Positions 17,134-25,525 of a stretch of DNA of 64,000 nt are shown here, one piece after another (position 1 is the first letter of the stretch; each line of letters starts with the position of its first letter). The position numbers and the translations under genes are program-made. The notes beneath the pieces are model-generated. The model did not search any database, was not told the DNA's origin, and worked only from the letters and a program-made list of their open reading frames with translations. The stretch covers positions 868,001-932,000 of the forward strand of contig NZ_JAMLJI010000001.1 in NCBI RefSeq assembly GCF_023712105.1, read 5' to 3'. Origin of the DNA: Larsenimonas suaedae (GTDB lineage Bacteria > Pseudomonadota > Gammaproteobacteria > Pseudomonadales > Halomonadaceae).

Positions 17134-18435
17134 ATGACATCTTCAACCCCTTCGGCCCGTTCAACCGGGCACAGCGGCTCCGAACGCACGCACAACGGCC
17201 CGTTTGCCGTCGTGACCACCGTCTTTTTCATGTGGGGCTTCATTACCTGTCTCAACGACATCCTGATCCCGCACCTGAAAGCCGTCTTCTCACTGAACTA
17301 TACCCAGTCGATGCTGATTCAGTTCACCTTCTTCGGCGCCTATTTCATCATGTCGATGCCGGCAGCCAAGGTGCTGACCCGCATCGGCTACAAGAACAGC
17401 ATCAGCCTCGGTCTTCTGATTGCAGGCCTTGGCGCGCTGATGTTCATTCCGGCCGCGATGGTGCCGTCCTACGGTCTGTTCCTGCTGGCGCTGTTCGTGC
17501 TGGCAAGCGGCATCACCATGCTGCAGGTCTCGGCCAACCCCTATGTGGCGCTGCTTGGTCCGGAAAAGACCTCGTCGAGCCGTCTGAATCTGGCCCAGGC
17601 CTTCAACTCGCTCGGCACCACCGTTGCCCCGCTGATCGGTGGCGCCGTGATCCTCTCCGGCGCGGTACTCGGCGCCGAGCAGATCGCTCAGATGACCGAC
17701 GCCCAGGCCACCGCCTACAAGATCGAACAGGCGCAAAGCGTTCAGGTTCCCTATCTGGTGCTGGCCCTGGTGCTTGCGGTGCTCTCTGCCGTGATCTTTT
17801 TCTGGAAGCTGCCGCACTTCAAGGATCAGGCCTCCGGTGAAGATGAGAAGACCAGCTACACCTTCAAGGACGCCCTCGCCCATCGCCACGTGCTGCTCGG
17901 CATGGTTGCGCTGTTTTTGTACGTGGGCGCCGAAGTCTCCATCGGCAGCTTCATGGTCAACTACCTGGCCATGCCCAACATCGGCAACATGAGTGAATCA
18001 AGCGCGGCGCACCTGGTCACGTTCTATTGGGGGGGCGCCATGATCGGCCGGTTTGTCGGCTCGTATCTGATGCGCTACGTTCGCGCTGAACTGCTTCTGG
18101 GTGTGTTCGGCCTGATCGCCGCTGCGCTGGTTGGCACCACCATCATGACCGAAGGACACCTTGCGATGTACTCGATCGTCGCGATTGGCCTGTTCAACTC
18201 GATCATGTTCCCGACCATCTTCACCCTCGGCATCGCCAAACTCGGCCCGCTGACCGGCAAGGCCTCAAGCCTTCTGATCATGTCGATCGTCGGTGGCGCA
18301 CTGATTCCGGTCCTTCAGGGAAGCCTTGCCGACACCATCGGCCTGCAGGTCGCGTTCTTCCTGCCGCTTCTGTGCTACCTGTTCATTGCCTTCTACGGCT
18401 TCAAGGGCTCCAAGGTACAGACCCCGGTCGCGTAA
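17134..18435 (+). CDS. FHS/FucP-family sugar:H+ symporter (MFS)
   Basis: This 433-residue protein has about twelve membrane helices. It shows strong features of the fucose/glucose-galactose permease group: TTVFFMWGFITCLNDILIPHL in helix 1, FFGAYFIMSMPAA in helix 2, and LQVSANPYVALLG plus RLNLAQAFNSLGT around helices 4-5. The family imports a hexose or deoxyhexose with a proton. No sugar kinase, isomerase or regulator adjoins, so the sugar (fucose, glucose, galactose, mannose or other) cannot be named. It has its own terminator and stands alone in the plus direction, divergent from recC. Confidence 0.9.
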   Translation: MTSSTPSARSTGHSGSERTHNGPFAVVTTVFFMWGFITCLNDILIPHLKAVFSLNYTQSMLIQFTFFGAYFIMSMPAAKVLTRIGYKNSISLGLLIAGLGALMFIPAAMVPSYGLFLLALFVLASGITMLQVSANPYVALLGPEKTSSSRLNLAQAFNSLGTTVAPLIGGAVILSGAVLGAEQIAQMTDAQATAYKIEQAQSVQVPYLVLALVLAVLSAVIFFWKLPHFKDQASGEDEKTSYTFKDALAHRHVLLGMVALFLYVGAEVSIGSFMVNYLAMPNIGNMSESSAAHLVTFYWGGAMIGRFVGSYLMRYVRAELLLGVFGLIAAALVGTTIMTEGHLAMYSIVAIGLFNSIMFPTIFTLGIAKLGPLTGKASSLLIMSIVGGALIPVLQGSLADTIGLQVAFFLPLLCYLFIAFYGFKGSKVQTPVA

Positions 18436-18454
18436 GTGCTCCGCCTACAAAAAA

Positions 18455-18477
18455 CCCCGCTCATGCGGGGTTTTTTT
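18455..18477. terminator. Bidirectional terminator between convergent transporters
   Basis: A 6-bp GC stem (18455-18460 with 18465-18470) and 4-base loop are flanked by A and T runs on both sides, so it can end both the plus-strand sugar transporter and the minus-strand MHS transporter. Confidence 0.92.
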
Positions 18478-18496
18478 ATGCCGTTCGATCAAGCCA

Positions 18497-19813
18497 TCAG
18501 GCGTGAGCCTGCGCCCGCCGCGTGGCCCACACGCCGATCATCACGCCAAGTACCCCGATGAAGGCGATGTAATAGACCGGCGCCAGCGGATCGACCGCCA
18601 TGAAAAACGACACGCCCATGGGCGTCAGCCCGCCGAAAATCGCGTAGGCCACATTGTAGGAAAACGACAGCCCGGTAAACCGGATCGCGGCCGGAAACGA
18701 GCTGACTGCAATGCCCGGCACCACGCCGACAAGCCCGACAAAAAAGCCCGACAGCGCATAAAGCGAGAAGACGTGATCGGTGGCCTTGAGCATGCTGGAA
18801 TAGAAGATGCCATAGGTGATCGCAAGGCCCAGGCTAAAAAGGGCCAGCACCTTGCCTGCCCCGAACCGGTCCGCCATGAACCCTGCCACCAGACATCCAA
18901 TCATCACGAACACGATCGAGATCGTATTGGCCTCCTGCATCAGCTGCGCGTCAATGCCGGTCACCTGCTTCAGAAGCGGCGGCGTCATCAGCACCGTCAC
19001 CACCACCGCCGCGGTCAACAGCCACGTTACGCCCATCGACAGCACGACAGAGCTGCCATGCTGGGTCAGGATGCGCTTGACCGGTAGTTCCTCGGACAAC
19101 GTCTTGCGCGCCTGCATCTCGGCAAACACCGGCGTTTCATGCAGCCAGCGGCGTAGATACATGGTCACAAACCCCAACACGCCCCCAAGAATGAACGGCA
19201 GCCGCCAGGCCCAGTCGTTGATCTCACTTGCCGAAAAGAAGGCGTTGATCAGGGTCGCGATAATCGAGCCGAGCAGAATGCCCCCGACCAGCCCACAGGA
19301 GAGCGAGCCGCAGGCAAAGTTGATGTGCCGACGAGGGACGTGCTCGGTGACGAACACCCACGCTCCCGGCGCCTCGCCGCCGATGGCCGCGCCCTGAAGC
19401 ACACGCATCAACAAAAGCAGAAGCGGCGCGGCGATGCCGATGGTCTCGTACGTGGGCAACAGCCCCATCAACAGCGTCGGCACCGCCATTAGAAAGATGC
19501 TGAACATGAACATCTTCTTTCGCCCGAGCAGGTCACCGAAATGAGCCATGATGACCCCGCCGAGCGGGCGCGCGAGATACCCCGCGGCAAAAATACCGAA
19601 CGTCTGCACGTTTCTCATCCAGTCGGGCATGTCGCTTGGAAAGAACAGCGTGCCGACGACGGTCGAGAAGAAGACATAGATAACGAAATCGTAGAATTCG
19701 AGCGCGCCGCCGAGCGCCGATAGCGACAATGTCTTGGCGTCCTGGCCCGAAAGCCTGCGCCCTTCATCATGGACGGGCTCTGAATGTTCCTTGTGGGGGA
19801 TATGTGTGGTCAT
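18497..19813 (-). CDS. MHS-type MFS transporter (metabolite:H+ symporter family)
   Basis: Starting at the ATG at 19813 the protein has 438 residues, the usual size; the longer open frame to 20014 adds a non-membrane stretch without family features. Signs of the metabolite:H+ symporter branch (ProP, ShiA, KgtP relatives) are SLSALGGALEFYDFVIY in helix 1, GYLARPLGGVIMAHFGDLLGRKK between helices 2 and 3, and GGEAPGAWVFVTEH in helix 4. These carriers import osmolytes such as proline/betaine or organic acids. Uptake of a compatible solute is attractive in a halophile but is inference. The start has only a weak Shine-Dalgarno stretch (AGACAGAG). Confidence 0.87.
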   Translation of the reverse strand: MTTHIPHKEHSEPVHDEGRRLSGQDAKTLSLSALGGALEFYDFVIYVFFSTVVGTLFFPSDMPDWMRNVQTFGIFAAGYLARPLGGVIMAHFGDLLGRKKMFMFSIFLMAVPTLLMGLLPTYETIGIAAPLLLLLMRVLQGAAIGGEAPGAWVFVTEHVPRRHINFACGSLSCGLVGGILLGSIIATLINAFFSASEINDWAWRLPFILGGVLGFVTMYLRRWLHETPVFAEMQARKTLSEELPVKRILTQHGSSVVLSMGVTWLLTAAVVVTVLMTPPLLKQVTGIDAQLMQEANTISIVFVMIGCLVAGFMADRFGAGKVLALFSLGLAITYGIFYSSMLKATDHVFSLYALSGFFVGLVGVVPGIAVSSFPAAIRFTGLSFSYNVAYAIFGGLTPMGVSFFMAVDPLAPVYYIAFIGVLGVMIGVWATRRAQAHA

Positions 19814-20028
19814 GACTCTGTCTTTTTTTAATGGTGTACGTGCCGTGTCCTGCTGCCTCAAGCGCAGCGACGGCACTTTAGCACAGCCTGTGAACCCGCC
19901 TCGACCAAGGCAGACGTTGACAAGTCGGGCTCTGCCCCCCCTCAATGAACTATCGCGCGTGTCGATACACATCCAGTCCACCGGCATGAACGCCCGGCCC
20001 ACCCAACGCGGCACCTCAAGGAGCCTGC

Positions 20029-20898
20029 ATGACCCGACCTACCGTTTATCTGCACGATGGCACGGCCCTACCCGCATTGGGGCAAGGCACCTGGCACATG
20101 GGCGAAGGCCGCTCACCGAGAAAGGATGAAATCGCCGTATTGCAGCGCGGCCTCGAGCTTGGGCTCAAGGTGATCGATACAGCTGAAATGTATGGCAACG
20201 GTGGGTCCGAAGAAGTGGTTGGCGAAGCGCTCAAGGGCCGACGCGATCAGGCATTTCTGGTGTCAAAGATGCTGCCAGGCAACGCCGGCTACCATAATGT
20301 GCGCGATGCCTGCGAGCGAAGTCTTCGGCGCCTTCAAACCGAGACCCTCGATCTGTACCTGTTGCACTGGCGTGGGGCAGCCTCACTCGAGGAGACCATT
20401 GACTCGCTCGGCCGGCTGCGCGAGGAAGGCAAGATTCAGCGCTTTGGCGTCTCGAATTTCGATGTGAGCGACATGGCCGATCTTCAAAAAACCGCGTTCG
20501 GTCCGGAATGCACCACCAATCAAGTGCTCTACCATATGGCATCCCGGGGGATCGAATATGCCCTGATGCCCGAAATGGCGCGTCTTGGCATGCCGGTCAT
20601 GGCGTATAGCCCCCTGTCTCAGGGCGGCGGCCGCCATTTCCAGCGGCTATCCAACCATCCGCTTCTGTCCGAGATCGCCAAGCACCATCACGCAAGCGTG
20701 ACTCAAATTCTTCTGGCCTGGGCCATTCGCGCCGTTAACGGCGAGCACCGAGTACTGGCCATTCCCAAGACGTCGAACGAGGCACACCTCGAGGCCAACG
20801 TTGCTGCCATGGACATCACTCTAAGCCCGCAGGAGCTCGAAAACATCGACGGCGCCTTTCCCCCGCCATCCGCTAAACAGCCGCTCGATATCATCTAA
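20029..20898 (+). CDS. Aldo/keto reductase
   Basis: The 289-residue protein is an NADPH-dependent aldo/keto reductase. The catalytic tetrad is visible as D50, Y55, K80 and H113 in DTAEMYGNG, LVSKMLP and LLHWRG. SPLSQGG and the C-terminal AIPKTSNEAHLEAN segment match the cofactor-binding loop. Length is slightly short of eukaryotic AKRs but standard for bacterial ones. It is monocistronic by position: the next gene on the plus strand starts about 175 bp away. A general role in reducing aldehydes such as methylglyoxal is likely from family; the physiological substrate is unknown. Confidence 0.93.
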   Translation: MTRPTVYLHDGTALPALGQGTWHMGEGRSPRKDEIAVLQRGLELGLKVIDTAEMYGNGGSEEVVGEALKGRRDQAFLVSKMLPGNAGYHNVRDACERSLRRLQTETLDLYLLHWRGAASLEETIDSLGRLREEGKIQRFGVSNFDVSDMADLQKTAFGPECTTNQVLYHMASRGIEYALMPEMARLGMPVMAYSPLSQGGGRHFQRLSNHPLLSEIAKHHHASVTQILLAWAIRAVNGEHRVLAIPKTSNEAHLEANVAAMDITLSPQELENIDGAFPPPSAKQPLDII

Positions 20899-21074
20899 CG
20901 TAAAACGGCGCGCCTAGCGGGTGCGCCGCATATCAATCATCGAACTCCCTGTAACATTTAGCTACAATTAGGCCCTCTGTGTTTCCAGGCGTTACCGCAC
21001 AGAAATTAGCGTGAAAAGGATGCACGCTATGCCCATCAAAAAAAGTGGCATTAATAAACGACAGGGAAACGAAC

Positions 21075-21290
21075 ATGTCCATCTCAAACGACGTTTGTCG
21101 TGTGGCCGGCCGCTCACATTCGAGCGTGCCGACTGCTGCATTTTCCGATTCGATCCAAAGCCTTCACGAGCTGCGCCAGCAAAGCCGGATCGAGCAGTGG
21201 CAAAAGCGCAAGGCGTACTTCGAACAGCACGGTCATGCGCCGGGTATCACGCTTTACACCGTCAGCAAACGCAAACGAAAGACCGGCTAA
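21075..21290 (+). CDS. Small hypothetical protein, 71 residues
   Basis: The ATG at 21075 has AGGG eight bases upstream and is preferred to the in-frame ATG at 21045. The product is soluble, with a polar N-terminus, a central helical stretch (SLHELRQQSRIEQWQKRKAYFEQ) and a basic tail ending KRKRKTG. No cysteine pairs, signal peptide or membrane segment are evident. I recognise no family. It lies between the aldo/keto reductase and the convergent DUF1415 gene, whose stop is only seven bases beyond. The good ribosome site and helical, charged composition argue for a real gene. Confidence 0.6.
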   Translation: MSISNDVCRVAGRSHSSVPTAAFSDSIQSLHELRQQSRIEQWQKRKAYFEQHGHAPGITLYTVSKRKRKTG

Positions 21291-21296
21291 CCTTTC

Positions 21297-21854
21297 TCAG
21301 GACGTACCGTGGCTTCGCGCCAACAGTGATTGCCAGTACGCAGTGCCAAGCGCCCGGGCGTGCGCCTGGTTGCGCTCGAAGATCGCATCGGGGTCGTCAA
21401 CGGAGGCAAGCGCTGCTTCGACGCTTTCCTCGCGCAGTATGTGAAGGACCGGCCACGGGGCACGGTTGGTGAAGTTCGACGCGTCCTCGAACGCTTCGCC
21501 CTCGAACTGATACTCGGGATGAAAGCTTGCCAGCTGAAACTTGCCTTCAAGCCCCATCTTGAAGACCAGCAGGTTCGAGGCTTCGAGCCAGTCGAGGTAC
21601 TCGTCAAAGTCACCGCCGCCCTCACCCAGGATCACAAGCGTGGTCTCCAGAGTATCGGATTGATCGATTCGATTCAGTTCATCCATCAGATCTGACAGCA
21701 CCGTGTCCAGATCGCCTGCGTCGCTGACGCACAGGCGGACGCGGTGTGCAAGCCACTCACGCTGGGCGAAGGGGCAAAGATTCTCGCCAATCACGGCGTC
21801 TTCAACCCAGCGGCTTACCGCGTCTTGAGCGGGATGGTCGATAACAAGTGCCAA
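21297..21854 (-). CDS. DUF1415 family protein
   Basis: The 185-residue protein matches the DUF1415 pattern: VEDAVIGENLCPFAQ near the start (about residues 17-31), SFHPEYQFEG (about 109-118), NFTNRAPWPVLHILREESVE (about 126-145) and an N-x-A-rich C-terminal helix. No catalytic role is established for this family to my knowledge; the conserved Cys and His residues (C27, H111) could be functional. It is followed on the same strand by the stop-proximal end of the small plus-strand gene and preceded by a histidine phosphatase in the same direction (31 bp apart), so the two may be cotranscribed. Confidence 0.85.
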   Translation of the reverse strand: MALVIDHPAQDAVSRWVEDAVIGENLCPFAQREWLAHRVRLCVSDAGDLDTVLSDLMDELNRIDQSDTLETTLVILGEGGGDFDEYLDWLEASNLLVFKMGLEGKFQLASFHPEYQFEGEAFEDASNFTNRAPWPVLHILREESVEAALASVDDPDAIFERNQAHARALGTAYWQSLLARSHGTS

Positions 21855-21885
21855 TAGAAACTCCGTTGTGTTGAGCGGTAACCGA

Positions 21886-22455
21886 TTAGACGGTCGGTTC
21901 GAACGCTTCGACGTCGCTCATCGAAGTCAGAGACCAGCCTTCACTGCCCTCACCCGGGGTGCACACCACCGGGCACACGTTCTTGACCCGGGGGCCTTCG
22001 TGCGTTCCAAGCGTTGCAAACCGGATAACGCGGAAAACGCCTGAATGTGCAACGAACAAGGGATACTCATGGTGCGCGAGCACCTCATTGATCGCGCCGA
22101 TCACGCGCGTCTGGAACACATCCCAGGACTCGCCGCCCGGCAGCGATGTTGAGGTATAGGGCATCGGGTGACGGTAAGGCTTGCCTTCCAGATCGCCCCA
22201 GTCACGCTCGCGAAGCCCGTCGAAGATGTGAAATCGTCCGCCTGGAATAGCCAGGCGAGCCGTCTTACGAGCTCTGAACATCGAGCTTACGGCAATGTAG
22301 GACCAGGGGCGGTCCAAAAGCTCCTGAACGTCGCGGGCCTGCTGCTCTCCTTCCGGGGTCAGAGGCACGTCAAAGCGCCCGGCGATGATACGAGCGCGAT
22401 TGTAAAAGGTTTCACCATGTCGTAGAAAAACGAACGGTTTGGTCAAAAGGCTCAT
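21886..22455 (-). CDS. Histidine phosphatase family (phosphoglycerate mutase-like) protein
   Basis: From the ATG at 22455 (AGG eight bases upstream) the product is 189 residues. The RHGE box at R12-H13 carries the phospho-accepting His. Other signs are the conserved RERDWGDLEG (about residues 78-87) and AHSGVFR (about 142-148) with the second catalytic His. This is the cofactor-dependent mutase/phosphatase superfamily, related to CobC and SixA-type enzymes; sequence alone does not say whether the substrate is a sugar phosphate, cobalamin precursor or protein. An earlier in-frame start at 22515 would give a 20-residue extension lacking family features. Confidence 0.85.
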   Translation of the reverse strand: MSLLTKPFVFLRHGETFYNRARIIAGRFDVPLTPEGEQQARDVQELLDRPWSYIAVSSMFRARKTARLAIPGGRFHIFDGLRERDWGDLEGKPYRHPMPYTSTSLPGGESWDVFQTRVIGAINEVLAHHEYPLFVAHSGVFRVIRFATLGTHEGPRVKNVCPVVCTPGEGSEGWSLTSMSDVEAFEPTV

Positions 22456-22543
22456 ATCGGTACCTGGCGTTGATCGATATATCGCACCTTGGAAAGGCGA
22501 GCGAGTGTAGCGCATCGGCGCGTAAGATGCCTATCGGCCAAGC

Positions 22544-22570
22544 GCGCATCCGCTTAATCGGCGGATGCGC
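22544..22570. other. Perfect 10-bp hairpin between opgD and the phosphatase gene
   Basis: Inverted arms 22544-22553 and 22561-22570 pair fully around a 7-base loop. Neither side has a T tract, so this is not a standard Rho-independent terminator. It may be a Rho-linked 3' end, an RNA-processing stem or protect the opgD mRNA end. Confidence 0.6.
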
Positions 22571-22589
22571 ACCAAAAGGCCTATCTCAC

Positions 22590-24218
22590 TCAGTAAAAGC
22601 GCTGATCAGGCTTGGGTGGGACCCACTGATACAGCCAGGTTTCGCTCATGGCCTTGCCGTCTTTCGCCAGGTACATGCGAAGCGTGACCGGCTCGGTGCT
22701 GTCGCTTTCAGGCGTCCAGTCGAAAATGGCGCGGTAGGCGTCGGCCTCATCAAAGCGGAATACCTGCTCGAGATCGACCTTGCCGTGAGAAGCCTCGACC
22801 ACCGGCTTGAGCTCGGCGTCTTCGGGAAGTGACATTAAATCGCCCCCCTTGAAGTTCACCGCAAATCGGCGGGCATATTCCTTGGGCGAATGATCACCCG
22901 GAATCCAGCCCTCAAGCACATTGCCCATACCGGTATAGGTCTTGTCGACCCGCGCAAGTGTCGGCGCCACCGGCGGCATCGGGCTCCAGTAAAGCGTATA
23001 GGCAAACGATAGGGACTCATTCGGCTGTACCGGTTTTTCCGGCACCCAGAACGCCACGATGTTGTCGACGTCTTCTCCCACGGTCGGCAGCTCGATCAGA
23101 TTGATCGCCCCTTTCCCCCAGGCACTGGTCGGCTCGATCCAGAGGCTCGGACGGCGGCTGTACCAGGCCTGATCATCCATATAGCTTTCAAAGTCGTGAT
23201 CGGTCTGAAGCAGGCCGAACCCCTTGGGGTTTTCATCGGCGAAAGCGTTGTACTGAATGTTTTGCGGGTTGTAGAGCGGCCGACAGACCCACTCGCCGTT
23301 GCCCCGCCACATCGACAAACGGTCCGAGTCGTGAATCTGGGGGTGGATCGTGTCGCGACGCTGCGCCTGGCTCGGGCCCATCAGATACATGCTCGTCATG
23401 GGCGCGATGCCGAGCCGGTCGATCGATTTACGGGGGTAGATGTACTTCTGAACCCCCATGACCACCCGCTCTTCCTGACAGTCGATGTCGAAACGGTACG
23501 CCCCGGTGGCGCTGGGTGAATCCAGCAAGGCATAGGTGATGAACCGGGTCTCGCCCGGCGCCGGGTGCACGAACCAGAACTGAGTGAAGGCAGGAAACTC
23601 TTCCTCCTTGCCATTGGCCGCGGTGTTGATGGCAAGGCCACGGGCCGACAGGCCGTACTGGTTGTTCTTGTCGATGGCGCGGAAATAGCTCGCGCCCAGA
23701 AACGACACGATGTCCTGATTATCGGCCCAGCGCGGTTTCTTGGTCACACGGAACCCGGCAAAGCCCAAATCGTTGCCTTCCAGGCTTTTGGGGTCGATCC
23801 CCACCCCTTCGTAATCGAACAGTTCCGGGCTGAAGTGGATTTCGCGCGCCTTGCGGGTATCGCGGTCGATGGTGTGCATACGGACCGGCTGATTGAAATG
23901 CATGCCGATGTGGAAGAACTGCAATCGGACATCGGCATTTGGGTCTTCAGCCCAAAGCGCCTTGGACGGCCGATAGGTAATGCGCTGATAATCGAGCGGA
24001 CGCAGTTTTGCCAGCTGTTCGGGCACTTTCTGCGTCGTGTCCTGATAGGGCTTTTTCGAAAGCCCGCGGGCGTGGTTTTGCAGCCAGTTGAAGTCAAACG
24101 GCTTGCCTTCGCTATCGGTGCTGGTTGCCCCGGCGTTGGTCGCGGCAAATGCCGGCCAGCCCGGAAGACCCAATGAGGCCAGCGCCATGGACGCCTTGAT
24201 GAGTGTCCGTCTCTCCAT
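22590..24218 (-). CDS. opgD: Glucan biosynthesis protein OpgD/OpgG family (periplasmic)
   Basis: From the ATG at 24218 (AAGGAAA seven bases upstream) the protein has 542 residues. The N-terminus MERRTLIKASMALASLGLPG has the twin arginines and hydrophobic stretch of a Tat signal, the feature that separates OpgD from the Sec-exported OpgG. The mature domain shows family motifs such as FDFNWLQNHARGLSKKPYQ, GVGIDPKSLEG, RPSLWIEPTSAWGKGAI and an aromatic-rich C-terminus. OpgD acts in the periplasm on the backbone of osmoregulated periplasmic glucans. No opgH synthase is in the window. It is divergent from the pta operon. Confidence 0.9.
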   Translation of the reverse strand: MERRTLIKASMALASLGLPGWPAFAATNAGATSTDSEGKPFDFNWLQNHARGLSKKPYQDTTQKVPEQLAKLRPLDYQRITYRPSKALWAEDPNADVRLQFFHIGMHFNQPVRMHTIDRDTRKAREIHFSPELFDYEGVGIDPKSLEGNDLGFAGFRVTKKPRWADNQDIVSFLGASYFRAIDKNNQYGLSARGLAINTAANGKEEEFPAFTQFWFVHPAPGETRFITYALLDSPSATGAYRFDIDCQEERVVMGVQKYIYPRKSIDRLGIAPMTSMYLMGPSQAQRRDTIHPQIHDSDRLSMWRGNGEWVCRPLYNPQNIQYNAFADENPKGFGLLQTDHDFESYMDDQAWYSRRPSLWIEPTSAWGKGAINLIELPTVGEDVDNIVAFWVPEKPVQPNESLSFAYTLYWSPMPPVAPTLARVDKTYTGMGNVLEGWIPGDHSPKEYARRFAVNFKGGDLMSLPEDAELKPVVEASHGKVDLEQVFRFDEADAYRAIFDWTPESDSTEPVTLRMYLAKDGKAMSETWLYQWVPPKPDQRFY

Positions 24219-24553
24219 TCTTGTTTCCTTATAAACCGTCTCAGTGAAGTTCTGCCACGATGAATGCTCGACTATAGTCGCGCCTATGATGTTCGATACT
24301 GACGCGCAGTGACACTGCCGGTTCCTGAAAGAACGCCGCTTTTGCGTAATTTTTTGTTGATCTGCGTTATGGATCGGCGCGCATGTGACACTGCTCGACA
24401 CTGGGCACCCCACACGTTACCAATTTCAAGCTACTCTAATATTGCGGCGCACCATTCAAGGCCATCAGGTCAAGACATCGCTTCGACCCATGAGCAAGCG
24501 CGCTGGCAACAGGTCTGCCCAACCGTGTTTCCCCGTTCAAAGGAGACCCACCG
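24219..24553. other. Divergent intergenic region between opgD and pta
   Basis: This stretch of about 335 bp carries the 5' ends of both genes and must hold their promoters. The ribosome site of opgD is visible, and AAGGAG-like sequence (24539-24546) precedes the pta start. I see no long palindrome or riboswitch-like fold. Confidence 0.4.
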
Positions 24554-25525
24554 ATGTCCGATGGTTTACCCTTCGTCTCTCGCCGTGCCCCCCACGCTCA
24601 CTATCAGCGCCTGATCGACGCTGCGCAAGCACGGGCGCCGCTTCGATGCGCGGTAGCCCATCCCTGCGATACGGCCTCGCTGTCCGGTGTGCTCGACGCT
24701 GCCCGACAGGGGCTGATCGAGCCGATTCTAATCGGACCGATGGCCAAGCTCCATGACACCGCGCGGGCACTGGATGCCTCGCTCGAGCACATTGACTGCA
24801 TTGATGTGCCCCACAGTCACGCCGCGGCAGAGCGAGCCGTCGCGCTTGTCAGTGAGGGTCAGGCACAGCTTTTAATGAAAGGCAGCCTTCATACCGATGA
24901 GTTGATGCACGCGGTGCTTGCACCTACGGTGCATTTGAGAACCGAGCGCCGGCTCAGCCATGTCTTTTTGATGGACGTGCCCAGTTACCCCGAGCCTCTG
25001 TTCATCACCGATGCCGCGATCAACATTGCCCCGGACCTGCTCACCCGCGCCGACATCGTACAAAACGCCATCGATCTGCACCTGGGCCTGTCGCTTGGGA
25101 CGCCGCGCGTGGCGCTGCTGTCCGCGGTCGAAACCGTCACCCCAAAGATTCCAAGTACGCTGGACGCCGCCGCACTGTGCAAGATGGCCGAGCGCCACCA
25201 GATCGAGGGTGGCCTGCTCGATGGCCCACTGGCGCTGGATAACGCGATCAACGCCGACGCCGCTCGCCTCAAGCACCTTGATTCCCCGGTCGCCGGCCGC
25301 GCGCAGATTCTGGTCGTCCCGGATCTGGAAGCCGGCAATATGCTGGCCAAGAACCTGACCTTCCTTGCCGGGGCCGACGCCGCCGGCCTCGTGCTTGGTG
25401 CGCGCGTGCCCATTATCCTCACCAGCCGCGCCGACAGCCACAAGACGCGCCTGGCCTCCTGCGCCGCGGCAAGCCTCTACGCGCATCATCTTCAAACACG
25501 CGCGTTACCGGGAGGGCTTACATGA
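24554..25525 (+). CDS. Phosphate acetyl/butyryltransferase (PTA/PTB family)
   Basis: The 323-residue protein is the catalytic PTA_PTB domain alone: acyl-CoA + Pi to acyl phosphate + CoA. Visible motifs include LMKGSLHTDELMHAV, VFLMDVPSYPEPLFITDAAINI, AVETVTPKIPSTLDA and LVVPDLEAGNMLAKNLTF, as in the short Pta enzymes. Longer relatives carry an N-terminal MaoC-like hydratase domain, which is missing here. The ackA gene begins at 25522 with an ATGA overlap, and fabI follows, so an acyl phosphate can be handed to the kinase. Substrate (acetyl, propionyl or butyryl) is not decided by sequence. Confidence 0.9.
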   Translation: MSDGLPFVSRRAPHAHYQRLIDAAQARAPLRCAVAHPCDTASLSGVLDAARQGLIEPILIGPMAKLHDTARALDASLEHIDCIDVPHSHAAAERAVALVSEGQAQLLMKGSLHTDELMHAVLAPTVHLRTERRLSHVFLMDVPSYPEPLFITDAAINIAPDLLTRADIVQNAIDLHLGLSLGTPRVALLSAVETVTPKIPSTLDAAALCKMAERHQIEGGLLDGPLALDNAINADAARLKHLDSPVAGRAQILVVPDLEAGNMLAKNLTFLAGADAAGLVLGARVPIILTSRADSHKTRLASCAAASLYAHHLQTRALPGGLT

